Shown here piece after piece: positions 13,840 to 23,010 of a stretch of 64,000 bases of DNA. The stretch is taken from positions 204,608-268,607 of the forward strand of contig PNNB01000050.1 in the NCBI GenBank assembly GCA_013823985.1. Reading direction: 5' to 3'. Below the pieces are notes generated by a model. That model was given only the letters and a program-made list of their open reading frames with translations. It was not told the DNA's origin and searched no databases. This stretch comes from Sphingopyxis sp. Lineage in GTDB: Bacteria > Pseudomonadota > Alphaproteobacteria > Sphingomonadales > Sphingomonadaceae. Within the stretch, counting starts at the first letter, position 1. Each line of letters starts with the position of its first letter. The translations under genes and the position numbers were made by a program.

Positions 13840-16563
13840 ATGTTGAAGCCATTGGGGGCCATCAGCCTGTTGCTTTTGACGTCAGCGCTCGTTTCGCCTT
13901 CGATGGCATTCGCGCAGGATGCAGAGCCAGCACCAACCGAGACCGCAGCCGAGCAGCAGGAAGCAGATGCGAGCAGCGAACAAGCGCCTGCTGAACCAAC
14001 TGCCGACCCCGCCACAACGGAAGAAGAAGAACAGGTCGACGTTTCTATTCCCGGTGGTGATGAAATTGTTGTGCGCGGTTATCTCGACCGCAATATTTCG
14101 AAAAACGCACCCCAAGTAGTTTCGGTTCTGTCCAGCGCGGATATTGAACGTACCGGTGAAGGCGACATCGCTGGCGCACTGGCGCGCGTTACGGGTCTTA
14201 GTGTTGTTGGAAATGGCTTCGTCTATGTGCGTGGTCTGGGCGATCGTTACTCCCTAGCGCTGCTGAACGGCTCACCGCTGCCAAGCCCTGAACCCCTGAA
14301 GCGCGTTGTACCGCTCGATCTTTTTCCGACCAGCGTTATTGCGTCGTCACTGGTGCAAAAAACCTACTCGGCCAACTTCCCCGGTGAATTTGGCGGCGGC
14401 GTTATCAACCTGACCACCAAAGCCATCCCGCGCGAAACGTTTTTGACCGTTGGTGGTGATCTCAGCATCAATGGCGAAACCACAAACCAGTTGGGCTATA
14501 CCTATTATGGTAGCTCGCAAGACTGGAGCGGATTTGACAATGGCAACCGCGACTTGCAACCGGCACTTGCCGCCTACTTCGCAAGTGGCGAGCGGATCAG
14601 TGCGGGCAATGTAGACACGCAGGCTATTGCCTCCCAACTGGTCACAGGCCGGAACGCCGTAATCCAGCGCAACCGCAACCTGCCGCCAAATGGTTCGGCC
14701 ACCATCACCGGCGGCACCAACTTCGACATTGGCGACGATGCCACCATGGGTATCATTTTCAACGCCGGTTACAGCAACAAATGGCGTACCCGCGATACCA
14801 TCCAGCAAACCGCGTCGACCCTAGATCTGTCCCAGAAGGAACTCGATTTCCAGAAGGTGATTACGGATAACCGTATCGTCGTAAACGGACTTGTCGGTTT
14901 CGGTATCGAAGCAGGCGAGCAAAAGATCCGTTGGACCAACCTGTTCATTCGCGACACGCTGAAGCAGGCCCGCCTCGGCGTTGGTACACGTCAGACGACA
15001 TCGCCGACCGCAACCTTGATGCAGCAGGATACCGCCTGGTTCGAACGCCAACTGGTGGATTCGCAGCTTGTCGGCGAATTCAAATTGTCGCCGGACGTCA
15101 ACCTGAGCTTCCGCGTGGCTTATGCCAATTCAAAGCGTGAAGCGCCAGATGAGTTCAGCTTCGAATATTTCCGGAGCAACATTGCGACCGATCCCTTTGG
15201 ACAGCAGTTCATCAACCGCCTAAACAACGGCCAGCAGGGGAGCGCTGAAGTAAGCTATTCCTATCTGAACGAAGATCTGTGGGCCGGTGGCCTCGATTTG
15301 TCGGTCAAAGTGACCCCGGATATCACAGCGACATTGGGTTACGCTTATTCGGATACCACCCGCCGTACGGAACGTCGTGACTTCCAGTTTACCGCACCGG
15401 CTACTTTCCCGACCGCGGTCGCGCTGTTCCGCCCTGACTTCCTGTTGCAGCCCGATGTGATCGATTTCTACAACATTGCGCTCATCGATACGAACGAAGC
15501 CAACCCGGTTTTTGATGCGCGTTTGCTGAATAATGCGGGCTATGGACAAATTCAGGCGTTCATTACGCCGGAGATCAGCCTGAATATTGGCGTGCGCTAC
15601 GAAACGGCAAAGCAAACCGTCAATCCCGTTCAGGTCTTCAACACGCCGACGGCATCGTTGGCGTCGACCAGCCTGAACAGAAACTACTGGCTGCCGGCGG
15701 CGACGTTGACGTGGGATATGACCGACCAGATGAAGCTGCGCCTCAGCGGTTCCAAGACCATTGCCCGGCCCCAGTTTCGTGAGCTGATTTTCCAGAATTA
15801 TTACGACACGGACTCCAACCGTCTGTTCCGCGGTAACCCGCTGTTGACCGATAGCCAGTTGTACAATGCGGAAGCGCGTTACGAATGGTATTTCGATCGT
15901 GACCAGCGCTTGACCGTTGCCGGATTTTTCAAACGGATCGACAAGCCGATTGAGTCCTTTTCGAGCTTTGATGATAACTCGGTTATCACCAGTTTCGCCA
16001 ACGCGCCAAAAGCTGATCTTTACGGCGTAGAAATCGAAACCCAGAAATATTTCGACCTTTCCGGCATCGGAGATAAGGGTTTCTTTTCGACGCGTCGTGC
16101 TGTCGTGATTGCGAACTACACCTACACCAAGTCGAAGATTAGCGTGAAATCCGGTGACACCGTCGCTGTGTTCAACTCTTCTTCAACCAATGCACTGGAC
16201 TTTTTCACGAACGGATCGCCGTTGACCGGACAGTCTGATCATCTGGTGAACTTGCAATTCGGTCTGGAAGATACCGAACGCTTGTCGCAGCAGACCATTT
16301 TGCTGACCTATGCGAGCGAACGCGTCACTAGCCGTGGTGCATCGGGGCAGCCCGACATCAAGGAAAAGCCGGGCTTCCAGCTCGATTTCGTGGCGCGAGA
16401 AGGCTTTACCTTTGCGGGTAAGGAAGCCGAGTTGAAGTTCGAACTGCGCAACCTGACCAATACCAAATATCAGGAATTTCAGGAAAGCGGCGACAACAAG
16501 ATTTTCTACAACCGCTATCGCCAAGGCATCAGCGCCTCGGTTGGCGTAGAGATCAATTTCTAA
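13840..16563 (+). CDS. Large TonB-dependent receptor linked to T2SS genes
   Basis: 907 residues. A signal peptide (about residues 1-26, ending SMAFAQ) is followed by a 45-residue Glu/Ala/Pro-rich acidic segment, then IVVRGYLDRNISKNAPQVVS, a plug domain (IAGALARVTGLSVV, FVYVRGLGDRYSLALLNGSP, LFPTSVIASSLVQKTYSANF) and a long barrel ending SVGVEINF with a C-terminal Phe. The acidic extension is unusual for a simple siderophore receptor and could contact periplasmic partners. It lies between the lipoprotein and gspC. One TonB-dependent transporter (Oar of Myxococcus) is known to be needed for protein secretion, so a role in export or processing of the neighbouring lipoprotein is conceivable; uptake of a phosphorylated nutrient is the conventional alternative. 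Confidence 0.92.
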   Translation: MLKPLGAISLLLLTSALVSPSMAFAQDAEPAPTETAAEQQEADASSEQAPAEPTADPATTEEEEQVDVSIPGGDEIVVRGYLDRNISKNAPQVVSVLSSADIERTGEGDIAGALARVTGLSVVGNGFVYVRGLGDRYSLALLNGSPLPSPEPLKRVVPLDLFPTSVIASSLVQKTYSANFPGEFGGGVINLTTKAIPRETFLTVGGDLSINGETTNQLGYTYYGSSQDWSGFDNGNRDLQPALAAYFASGERISAGNVDTQAIASQLVTGRNAVIQRNRNLPPNGSATITGGTNFDIGDDATMGIIFNAGYSNKWRTRDTIQQTASTLDLSQKELDFQKVITDNRIVVNGLVGFGIEAGEQKIRWTNLFIRDTLKQARLGVGTRQTTSPTATLMQQDTAWFERQLVDSQLVGEFKLSPDVNLSFRVAYANSKREAPDEFSFEYFRSNIATDPFGQQFINRLNNGQQGSAEVSYSYLNEDLWAGGLDLSVKVTPDITATLGYAYSDTTRRTERRDFQFTAPATFPTAVALFRPDFLLQPDVIDFYNIALIDTNEANPVFDARLLNNAGYGQIQAFITPEISLNIGVRYETAKQTVNPVQVFNTPTASLASTSLNRNYWLPAATLTWDMTDQMKLRLSGSKTIARPQFRELIFQNYYDTDSNRLFRGNPLLTDSQLYNAEARYEWYFDRDQRLTVAGFFKRIDKPIESFSSFDDNSVITSFANAPKADLYGVEIETQKYFDLSGIGDKGFFSTRRAVVIANYTYTKSKISVKSGDTVAVFNSSSTNALDFFTNGSPLTGQSDHLVNLQFGLEDTERLSQQTILLTYASERVTSRGASGQPDIKEKPGFQLDFVAREGFTFAGKEAELKFELRNLTNTKYQEFQESGDNKIFYNRYRQGISASVGVEINF

Positions 16564-16586
16564 GTTTTTCACAGCCCCCTGACTCG

Positions 16587-16624
16587 CGGCAGCATGTCAT
16601 ATCGATGTGCTGCCGTTATTTTTT
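16587..16624 (+). terminator. Rho-independent terminator after the receptor gene
   Basis: Stem CGGCAGCA / TGCTGCCG with a 13-nt loop, followed by TTATTTTTT. It starts 24 nt after the receptor stop codon and separates it from the T2SS promoter. Confidence 0.8.
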
Positions 16625-16664
16625 GGGCCACGCGACTTGAGCGGAAGTTCGCTTCACTTTTGAG

Positions 16665-16704
16665 TGGTCATTAAACTGTCACTTTAGCGTCATTCACGAG
16701 TCAT
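16665..16704 (+). promoter_or_regulatory. Four-unit Pho-box-like array in the T2SS promoter
   Basis: Four 7-bp units start exactly every 11 bp: TGGTCAT (16665), CTGTCAC (16676), GCGTCAT (16687) and GAGTCAT (16698), with spacers TAAA, TTTA and TCAC. Each has the core GTCA at the same place. This is the architecture of tandem PhoB sites (7-bp half-site, 4-bp spacer). The array ends 50 bp before the GTG start of gspC, where an activator replacing a -35 element would bind. Phosphate-starvation induction of T2SS genes is known in Caulobacter; the binding here is inferred. Confidence 0.65.
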
Positions 16705-16754
16705 AGCCCCGCCTTAGTTCCGCATTTGAAAGTACAGAATCATCGGGGGAAAGT

Positions 16755-17585
16755 GTGGCGTTCTTGTTGGCGGAAAGACTGAAGTTGCGCCCGCGCCGGA
16801 TCGCTTCGGTTCCGTTTGCAACGCTGATCATCTGTGTGTTGGCACTTTTGGCCGCAATCCAATTCGCCCGGCTAGCCTGGTTTATCGTTACGCCCGTGGG
16901 ACCGCTTGGCGACTGGCGTCCAGTGGCGGTCAACGTCGTGCCGCAATCTGCCCGCGCCGCGTTATTCGCAGGTTTTGATCCCTTCTTCCGAAGCGATCAA
17001 CCCGCTGCAGGTGCAGACAATATTACGTCGCTTAACCTGACCTTATACGGCATTCGCGCCAATGAAAGTTCGGGTGGTGGATCGGCAATTATCGCAGGCG
17101 AAGACGGTGTCCAGCGCAGCTTCGGCGTGGGGGAAGAAATTGCCCCTGGCGTTACACTCGACGCTGTTGCTTTCGACCATGTCATTTTGTCGCGCGGCGG
17201 GGTGAAGGAATCGCTGTATCTTGACCAGTCCGTTCCGGCAGAAACGGTAAATCCGACAGGAACCGCTCCTGCTCCGGTTATGCCCACCGCACCTGCATCC
17301 ACCGGCGCGGCCCTTAACGCGGCAAGCCTTCAGAAATCCATCGGTTTCGCGCCACGCAATGAAGGCGGTCGCGTAACAGGCCTCGTCCTCCAACCGCGTG
17401 ATGACGGCACGATGCTGCGGCTCGCCGGATTTCAGGACGGCGATGTCGTCGTGGCCGTCAACGGCCGTCCGGTTTCATCGGCAGCAGATGTTGCCGCCCA
17501 ATTCCGACCCGGAACCCGCCTTAGCGTCGATGTCGAACGCGGCGGGGCCGAGGTACCCATCTCGATAAATCTGGAACAACCGTGA
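16755..17585 (+). CDS. gspC: Type II secretion system protein C
   Basis: 276 residues from GTG 16755, with GGGGA 5-9 nt upstream. One N-terminal membrane segment (TLIICVLALLAAIQFARLAW, about residues 24-43), then a homology region that contacts the secretin (LNLTLYGIRANESSGGGSAI, RSFGVGEEIAPGVTLDAV), a Pro/Ala linker, and a C-terminal PDZ domain (FQDGDVVVAVNGRPVSS, about residues 190-275). GspC links the inner-membrane platform to the outer-membrane secretin and helps select substrates. It is the first gene of the operon and overlaps gspD by 4 nt (GTGA). Confidence 0.93.
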   Translation: MAFLLAERLKLRPRRIASVPFATLIICVLALLAAIQFARLAWFIVTPVGPLGDWRPVAVNVVPQSARAALFAGFDPFFRSDQPAAGADNITSLNLTLYGIRANESSGGGSAIIAGEDGVQRSFGVGEEIAPGVTLDAVAFDHVILSRGGVKESLYLDQSVPAETVNPTGTAPAPVMPTAPASTGAALNAASLQKSIGFAPRNEGGRVTGLVLQPRDDGTMLRLAGFQDGDVVVAVNGRPVSSAADVAAQFRPGTRLSVDVERGGAEVPISINLEQP

Positions 17586-19771
17586 ACTCTAAACTTCCCA
17601 TTTGGCTGGCGTGCGCAGCCCTGATTTTTGCCGAGCCGCTCGCCGCGCAGCACACGCTGAATGTCCGCGACGCTGATATTCGTGCTTTTGTGCAGGATGC
17701 CGCGCGGGTGACCGGGCAAACCTTCATCGTGGATGGTCGCGTCACCGGTAAAGTATCGGTGGTGACCGATCGTCCGCTCTCGCGGTCCGAATATTTTGAA
17801 GTATTCCTGTCGACATTGCGCGCCAACGGTCTGGTCGCCATTCCGATGCGGGGCGGTGGCTATCGTGTGCAGCCTTCGGAAGGCGCAGCTACTCAGCCGA
17901 GCCGCGTCGGTAGCAAATCGGCTGCACCCAGCCAATTTGTGACCGAAGTATTTCGTCTGCGGTCGATTGACGCCACCACGGCGGTCGAAACATTACGTCC
18001 GCTGGTAAGCCGCGAAGGATCGATTACCGCCAACCGGAATGCCAACAGCCTCGTAGTCGCCGATTATGCCGATAACTTGCGCCGCATCCGGGAATTGGTC
18101 CGTCAAATCGACCGTGACTCGGCCGCGACACAGATCGTGACGCTGGACAATGCGGGCGCTCGCGAAATTGCGACGGCCTTGCAGGGGCTGGCCGGGCAGG
18201 GTGGCGGTGAGGGCGGACGTCCTCCGGTCTCCGTTGCCGCAATCGACAGCAGCAATGCAATTGCACTCAGGGGCGATCCGACATCGGTTGCCCGTTTTGC
18301 CGCCATGGCGAAGCAACTGGATGCGCGAGCACAGTCCGGCGCGGAGATCCGCGTCTACCGGCTGGAACATGCAAACGCCGAAACATTGCTGGAAACGGTC
18401 CAGTCCCTCATCGGCGGGCAAAAAGGCGCGGATTCAGGTTCCGATCTCCCTCCGGTCGCGGCCCCGGCGGGTGCTGCGGGTGCACCGGTTCAGGCACCAA
18501 CTCCGATCACCGCGGTTTCGTCCGGTGCCGGCTTGAACGGCATCGGTGGAAGAGGCCCGGTCGTGGTTACCCGCTATGAAGGCGCGAACGCTTTGATCGT
18601 GGCCGCCAATCCCGAAATGCAGCGGACCCTCGGTGAGCTTATCCGGCAACTCGATACGCGCCCCGAACAGGTCCTGGTCGAAGCTATCGTTGTCGAGATT
18701 GGCAATGAGGCCGCGAAAAAGCTGGGCGTCCAGTTTCTTGTCGGGGGCGAGAATTTGCCCTTTGCCGCGACCAATTATTCGAACGCGACGCCCAATATTC
18801 TGACCATTGCCGGCGCGATTGGTGCCGAGGAACTGACCCGAACGACAACGACGGTCAACGGTAACACAACGACCACGTCGACCAACAGCGCGTTGGGGGA
18901 CAGTTTGCAGGAAGCAGCAGCGGCCTCGATATTGAGTGCCACCGGCGGATTTGGCGGATTTGCGCTGGATATCGGGAAAAATGCGATTTTCGGTACGATC
19001 ATCAACGCAATTGCAGCCGACACCGAATCCAACCTGCTGGCAACGCCGCATATCGTTACGCTGAATAACCAGAAGGCGAAATTCCTCGTCGGGCAGGAAG
19101 TACCTGTCAGCACAGGCGAACAATTGTCCGCCAATTTCGAAAACGCCTTCCGTACCGTTCAACGGCAGGAGGTCGGGATCAAATTGGAGGTCACGCCGCA
19201 AGTGAACTCCCAAGGCGACGTAAAGCTGTTCCTTAAACAGGAAGTATCGAGCGTCGCGGGACCCGTATCCTCTCGGTCGAGCGATCTCATTTTGAACAAG
19301 CGCGAATTCGAAACGACGCTCACGGTTGGCGATGGCCAGTTGCTCGCAATCGGCGGACTGCTGAACGACGACGAGCGCCGGACGATCGAACGCATTCCGC
19401 TATTGAGCGACATCCCCCTGATTGGCGAACTTTTCAAATCGCGCAGCCGCAGCCGCAGCAAGACCAATCTCATGGTCTTCATTCGCCCGACCATACTGCG
19501 CAGCAAGGCAGACGGCGACCGATTGACTGCCCGGCGTTACGATTATGTCCGCGGCATGCAATTGGCGCGTAATCCGGATGTCGAACCGAGTATCGACGAA
19601 CTGTTGCGGGACTATATGGGCGCTGTGCCGCCGATCGCACCGGTTGCCGGACAAAATGATGTGGTCATTGGCGCAACGGATACTCTGGATCGTCCTACTA
19701 ACAATGGAGCGCTCCAGTCCGCAGACATACCACCCAGCAACATCATTCAAACGGATGGGGGTGGCCAATGA
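17582..19771 (+). CDS. gspD: Type II secretion system secretin D
   Basis: 729-residue outer-membrane secretin starting at GTG 17582 inside the gspC stop. A signal peptide (to about residue 22, LAAQ) is followed by the N0 domain (LNVRDADIRAFVQDAARVTG), ring-building N1-N3 domains (VFRLRSIDATTAVETLRPLV; YRLEHANAETLLETVQSLI) with a Gly/Ala-rich insertion, and the secretin core with FLVGQEVPVSTGEQ, VGIKLEVTPQVN and GDGQLLAIGGLLND. It forms the pentadecameric channel through which folded exoproteins leave. A dedicated pilotin gene (gspS) is not visible in the operon. Confidence 0.95.
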   Translation: MNSKLPIWLACAALIFAEPLAAQHTLNVRDADIRAFVQDAARVTGQTFIVDGRVTGKVSVVTDRPLSRSEYFEVFLSTLRANGLVAIPMRGGGYRVQPSEGAATQPSRVGSKSAAPSQFVTEVFRLRSIDATTAVETLRPLVSREGSITANRNANSLVVADYADNLRRIRELVRQIDRDSAATQIVTLDNAGAREIATALQGLAGQGGGEGGRPPVSVAAIDSSNAIALRGDPTSVARFAAMAKQLDARAQSGAEIRVYRLEHANAETLLETVQSLIGGQKGADSGSDLPPVAAPAGAAGAPVQAPTPITAVSSGAGLNGIGGRGPVVVTRYEGANALIVAANPEMQRTLGELIRQLDTRPEQVLVEAIVVEIGNEAAKKLGVQFLVGGENLPFAATNYSNATPNILTIAGAIGAEELTRTTTTVNGNTTTTSTNSALGDSLQEAAAASILSATGGFGGFALDIGKNAIFGTIINAIAADTESNLLATPHIVTLNNQKAKFLVGQEVPVSTGEQLSANFENAFRTVQRQEVGIKLEVTPQVNSQGDVKLFLKQEVSSVAGPVSSRSSDLILNKREFETTLTVGDGQLLAIGGLLNDDERRTIERIPLLSDIPLIGELFKSRSRSRSKTNLMVFIRPTILRSKADGDRLTARRYDYVRGMQLARNPDVEPSIDELLRDYMGAVPPIAPVAGQNDVVIGATDTLDRPTNNGALQSADIPPSNIIQTDGGGQ

Positions 19772-21324
19772 TCATTCGGCGTGGTGATGCAGACCCTGCA
19801 GAAATGACAGAAACCGTGTCCGAAGAGACGGTAGAGAAAGTTGCACGCGCGCCTTTGATCGACATTCCCTATGCTTTTGCAAAAGCCCATGGCGTTGTGT
19901 TGCGCCATCAGGTTGACGACCGCCTGGTTGTAGCAATGCGCGAGGGTGCAGACCCGCTGATGCTGCTTGAAGTCCGGCGTTATTTTTCGATGCCTTTTGA
20001 CGTCGAGATATCCGATAACAGCACGTTCGACCGCTATCTGTCCGATCATTACGCGATGGACGGCTCCGCCGCCGCTATGGCCGGGTCCATAGGCATGGGC
20101 GACAGCGATTTGCTGTCCGATATGTTGCCAAGCGCCGACGATCTTCTCGATAGTGCCGATGATGCCCCGGTTATCCGGCTTATCAACGGCATTATCGCCG
20201 AAGCGGTCCGTCAGGGTGTTTCGGATATTCACATCGAGCCTTATGAAACTGGCCTCGTCATTCGGATGCGCGCCGACGGTGTGTTGCAGGAAAGATTGCG
20301 TCTGCCGGCTAATGTCGCGCCCGTCGTCGTCAGCCGTATTAAGGTTATGGCGCGGCTTGATATCGCCGAACGCCGGATACCGCAGGATGGCCGGATCGGT
20401 CTGACCTTGGGTGGAAAGTTGATTGACGTTCGTGTGTCTACGCTCCCCAGCCGTGTGGGCGAGCGCGTGGTGATGCGTATATTGGACAAGGAAAACACCG
20501 GCATTTCGTTGGATGTGCTCGGCATGTCCGATGACACACTAAAAATATTGCAGGAAGCCTTGGCTGAGCCAAATGGCATCATATTGGTTACGGGTCCTAC
20601 GGGTTCTGGTAAAACGACCACGCTCTATGCTGGCCTGAAAAGCCTGAATGACGGCACGCGCAACATTTTGACCGTCGAAGATCCGGTTGAATATGCCATC
20701 GATGGCGTGGGCCAGACGCAAGTAAATGCCAAGGTTGGCATGACATTCGCCGCCGGATTGCGGGCCATATTGCGTCAGGATCCGGACGTCGTGATGGTCG
20801 GCGAAATCCGTGACCGCGAAACGGCGGATATTGCTGTTCAAGCGGCTTTGACCGGACATTTGGTTCTGACAACCGTGCACACCAATGATGCCATCGGTGC
20901 GATCACGCGTATGCGCGACATGAAGGTTGAACCCTTCCTGTTGGCATCGACACTACGTGCGGTGATCGCCCAGCGGCTTGTTCGGCGTCTATGCCCTTCA
21001 TGTCGGCAGACTGTCCAAGCGGATGGAAATGCGGCATCTTTGCTTGGCTTTGATCAGGGAACGGCAGTCTTCAAGGCGGTCGGATGTCCGCAATGTAACA
21101 ACACCGGATATCAGGGCCGGATCGGCGTGTTTGAGGCGGTACGCGTGGACGAGACAATCCGCCGTCTGATCAATGATGGTGGTGACGAGGCAATTTTGGC
21201 GCGGCATGCTTTCGTGAACCAGCCCAATCTGAGTGCCGCCGCGCGCAAATTGGTTCGTGCTGGTCTCACCACGCCGCAAGAGGCCATTCGCATTTCCCGT
21301 CGGGAAGACATAGACGATGCCTGA
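19768..21324 (+). CDS. gspE: Type II secretion ATPase E
   Basis: 518-residue cytoplasmic AAA-type secretion ATPase. N1/N2 domain up to about residue 150; Walker A GPTGSGKTTTLYAG at residues 275-288; Asp box EDPVEYAIDG; Walker B region DPDVVMVGEIRDRETA; His box TGHLVLTTVHTNDA; and a zinc-binding domain with CPSC and CPQC near residues 410-440. It powers pseudopilus assembly. ATG overlaps the gspD stop (ATGA). Confidence 0.96.
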   Translation: MIIRRGDADPAEMTETVSEETVEKVARAPLIDIPYAFAKAHGVVLRHQVDDRLVVAMREGADPLMLLEVRRYFSMPFDVEISDNSTFDRYLSDHYAMDGSAAAMAGSIGMGDSDLLSDMLPSADDLLDSADDAPVIRLINGIIAEAVRQGVSDIHIEPYETGLVIRMRADGVLQERLRLPANVAPVVVSRIKVMARLDIAERRIPQDGRIGLTLGGKLIDVRVSTLPSRVGERVVMRILDKENTGISLDVLGMSDDTLKILQEALAEPNGIILVTGPTGSGKTTTLYAGLKSLNDGTRNILTVEDPVEYAIDGVGQTQVNAKVGMTFAAGLRAILRQDPDVVMVGEIRDRETADIAVQAALTGHLVLTTVHTNDAIGAITRMRDMKVEPFLLASTLRAVIAQRLVRRLCPSCRQTVQADGNAASLLGFDQGTAVFKAVGCPQCNNTGYQGRIGVFEAVRVDETIRRLINDGGDEAILARHAFVNQPNLSAAARKLVRAGLTTPQEAIRISRREDIDDA

Positions 21325-22531
21325 ATTTGCCTATCAGGTCATCGACACATTGGGTCGGGACATCAAAGGTAAGGTCCATGCCGCCAACGATGACGCGGCG
21401 CGTGCAGCGCTCGCCAAGAAGAATTTCTATGTCGTAAAGTTGAACGAAGCTGAAGCCCGGCGTTCTGTGTTTTCGGATCTGCAACGGCGCCGGAGACGCC
21501 TGTCGACTAAGCAATTGACACTGTTCACGCGCCAGTTTTCGTCCCTGATCCAGGTAAGTCCCCTTGAAGAAGCGCTCCGCACCATTAGCCGGCAGAGCGA
21601 GCAGGCCCATGTCCGCGAAATACTCGGCAATGTGCATGCAGGGGTTGTAGAAGGGCAGCGCTTTTCGGAAGCCATGCGCCGAGAGCCGACGAGCTTTCCC
21701 GCGCTGTACCGCGCGATGATCGCAGCGGGCGAGGGGGCAGGGACCCTGTCTCTCATTTCCGAGCGTCTGGCCGCTTTGCTGGAACGGCAGGCGGAGATGC
21801 GCGGCAAGATTATCGGCGCTTTGGCCTATCCGGCCGTCCTTTCGCTCGTAGCCATTCTGGTCGTGATGGGGTTGATGGTCTCGGTCGTGCCCCGGGTTGT
21901 CGAACAGTTCGATAATGTCGATCAACAACTCCCTCTGCTTACACGCATCGTCATTGGCCTTTCGGCTTTTTTGGCCAGCTATTGGTGGGTCTTGCTTCTG
22001 GTTCTCATCGCTGCGGGCTTTCTTTTTTGGCGTGCCCTGCAGCAACCGGCGTTCCGCTTGTATGTGGACCGCAAGGTGCTCCAGATTCCGGTAATCGGCA
22101 AATTGTTGCGCAATCTCCACGCAGCACGGATGGCGCGGACGTTGTCGACCATGGTTGCCAGCCGCTTGCCACTGCTTGAGGGCTTGCGCCTCACGGGCGG
22201 GACAATACGCAACAAACTGCTGCTGCAAGCCAATGACGATATTGTAGAAGCCGTGCGCAGCGGCGGTAGCCTTTCGGGTGCCATGCGTGCCAGCGGCGTA
22301 TTTCCTCCGCTGCTCGTCTATCTGACCGCCAGCGGCGAAAGCGCGGGGCAGCTTGAACTGATGCTGGAACGTGCTTCGGAATATCTGGAGCGGGAGTTTG
22401 ACAACTTTACCAGCGCTGCGCTGTCCCTGCTCGAACCGCTGATCATCGTCGCCATGGGCGGCGTTGTGGCGGTTATCATCCTGGCAATTTTATTGCCCAT
22501 TCTCCAACTTCAAAATCTTACGGGAATATAG
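21317..22531 (+). CDS. gspF: Type II secretion inner-membrane platform protein F
   Basis: 404 residues with two GspF repeats, each a cytoplasmic helical bundle followed by membrane segments (PAVLSLVAILVVMGLMVSVV about 175; WVLLLVLIAAGFLFW about 220; IIVAMGGVVAVIILAILLPI near the C-terminus). The N-terminus FAYQVIDTLGRDIKGKVHA is characteristic of the family. It forms the centre of the assembly platform and couples the GspE motor to pseudopilin insertion. It overlaps gspE by 8 nt. Confidence 0.95.
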   Translation: MPEFAYQVIDTLGRDIKGKVHAANDDAARAALAKKNFYVVKLNEAEARRSVFSDLQRRRRRLSTKQLTLFTRQFSSLIQVSPLEEALRTISRQSEQAHVREILGNVHAGVVEGQRFSEAMRREPTSFPALYRAMIAAGEGAGTLSLISERLAALLERQAEMRGKIIGALAYPAVLSLVAILVVMGLMVSVVPRVVEQFDNVDQQLPLLTRIVIGLSAFLASYWWVLLLVLIAAGFLFWRALQQPAFRLYVDRKVLQIPVIGKLLRNLHAARMARTLSTMVASRLPLLEGLRLTGGTIRNKLLLQANDDIVEAVRSGGSLSGAMRASGVFPPLLVYLTASGESAGQLELMLERASEYLEREFDNFTSAALSLLEPLIIVAMGGVVAVIILAILLPILQLQNLTGI

Positions 22532-22533
22532 AT

Positions 22534-23010
22534 ATGCTACGCATCTTGTTTCACCTGTTCACCGACCCAGAGCGCGCACCGGTCGAATTCCGGCGTTCAC
22601 GGGCAAAGGGGACGGCCAATGGCTTCACCCTTGTCGAAATGATGGTCACACTCTTCATCCTCGCCTTGCTGACAACAATTGTTGCGATCAACGTCTTGCC
22701 CAATCAGGATAAGGCGATGGTTCAAAAGGCGAAGGCCGACATTGCGGTTTTGGGCCAAGCGATGGAAACCTATCGCCTCGATAATCTGACATATCCCGAC
22801 AGCGGCGCAGGGTTGCAAGCCCTTGTAAACCCGCCCGCAACAGCGGGTGGCCGAACCGAGGGCTATATCAAGAAATTGCCGAACGATCCGTGGAACCGTC
22901 CCTATCAATATAGCGTTCCCGGCCGGAACGGAGCGTTCGATATTTACTCCCTAGGCGCCGATGGCGCGCCTGGCGGCGAGAATGAAAATGCGGATATCTA
23001 CGGCGAATAA
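22534..23010 (+). CDS. gspG: Major pseudopilin G
   Basis: 158-residue prepilin. The type III signal motif G-FTLVEMMVTLFILALL has cleavage after Gly30 and the conserved Glu at +5. The leader is about 30 residues, long for GspG (usually 6-12), because no closer in-frame ATG/GTG/TTG is visible; the ATG lies 2 nt after the gspF stop. The C-terminal globular part has NDPWNRPYQYSVPGRNG and SLGADGAPGGENENADI, including the calcium-site segment of major pseudopilins. It polymerises into the pseudopilus that pushes substrates through GspD. Confidence 0.94.
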   Translation: MLRILFHLFTDPERAPVEFRRSRAKGTANGFTLVEMMVTLFILALLTTIVAINVLPNQDKAMVQKAKADIAVLGQAMETYRLDNLTYPDSGAGLQALVNPPATAGGRTEGYIKKLPNDPWNRPYQYSVPGRNGAFDIYSLGADGAPGGENENADIYGE

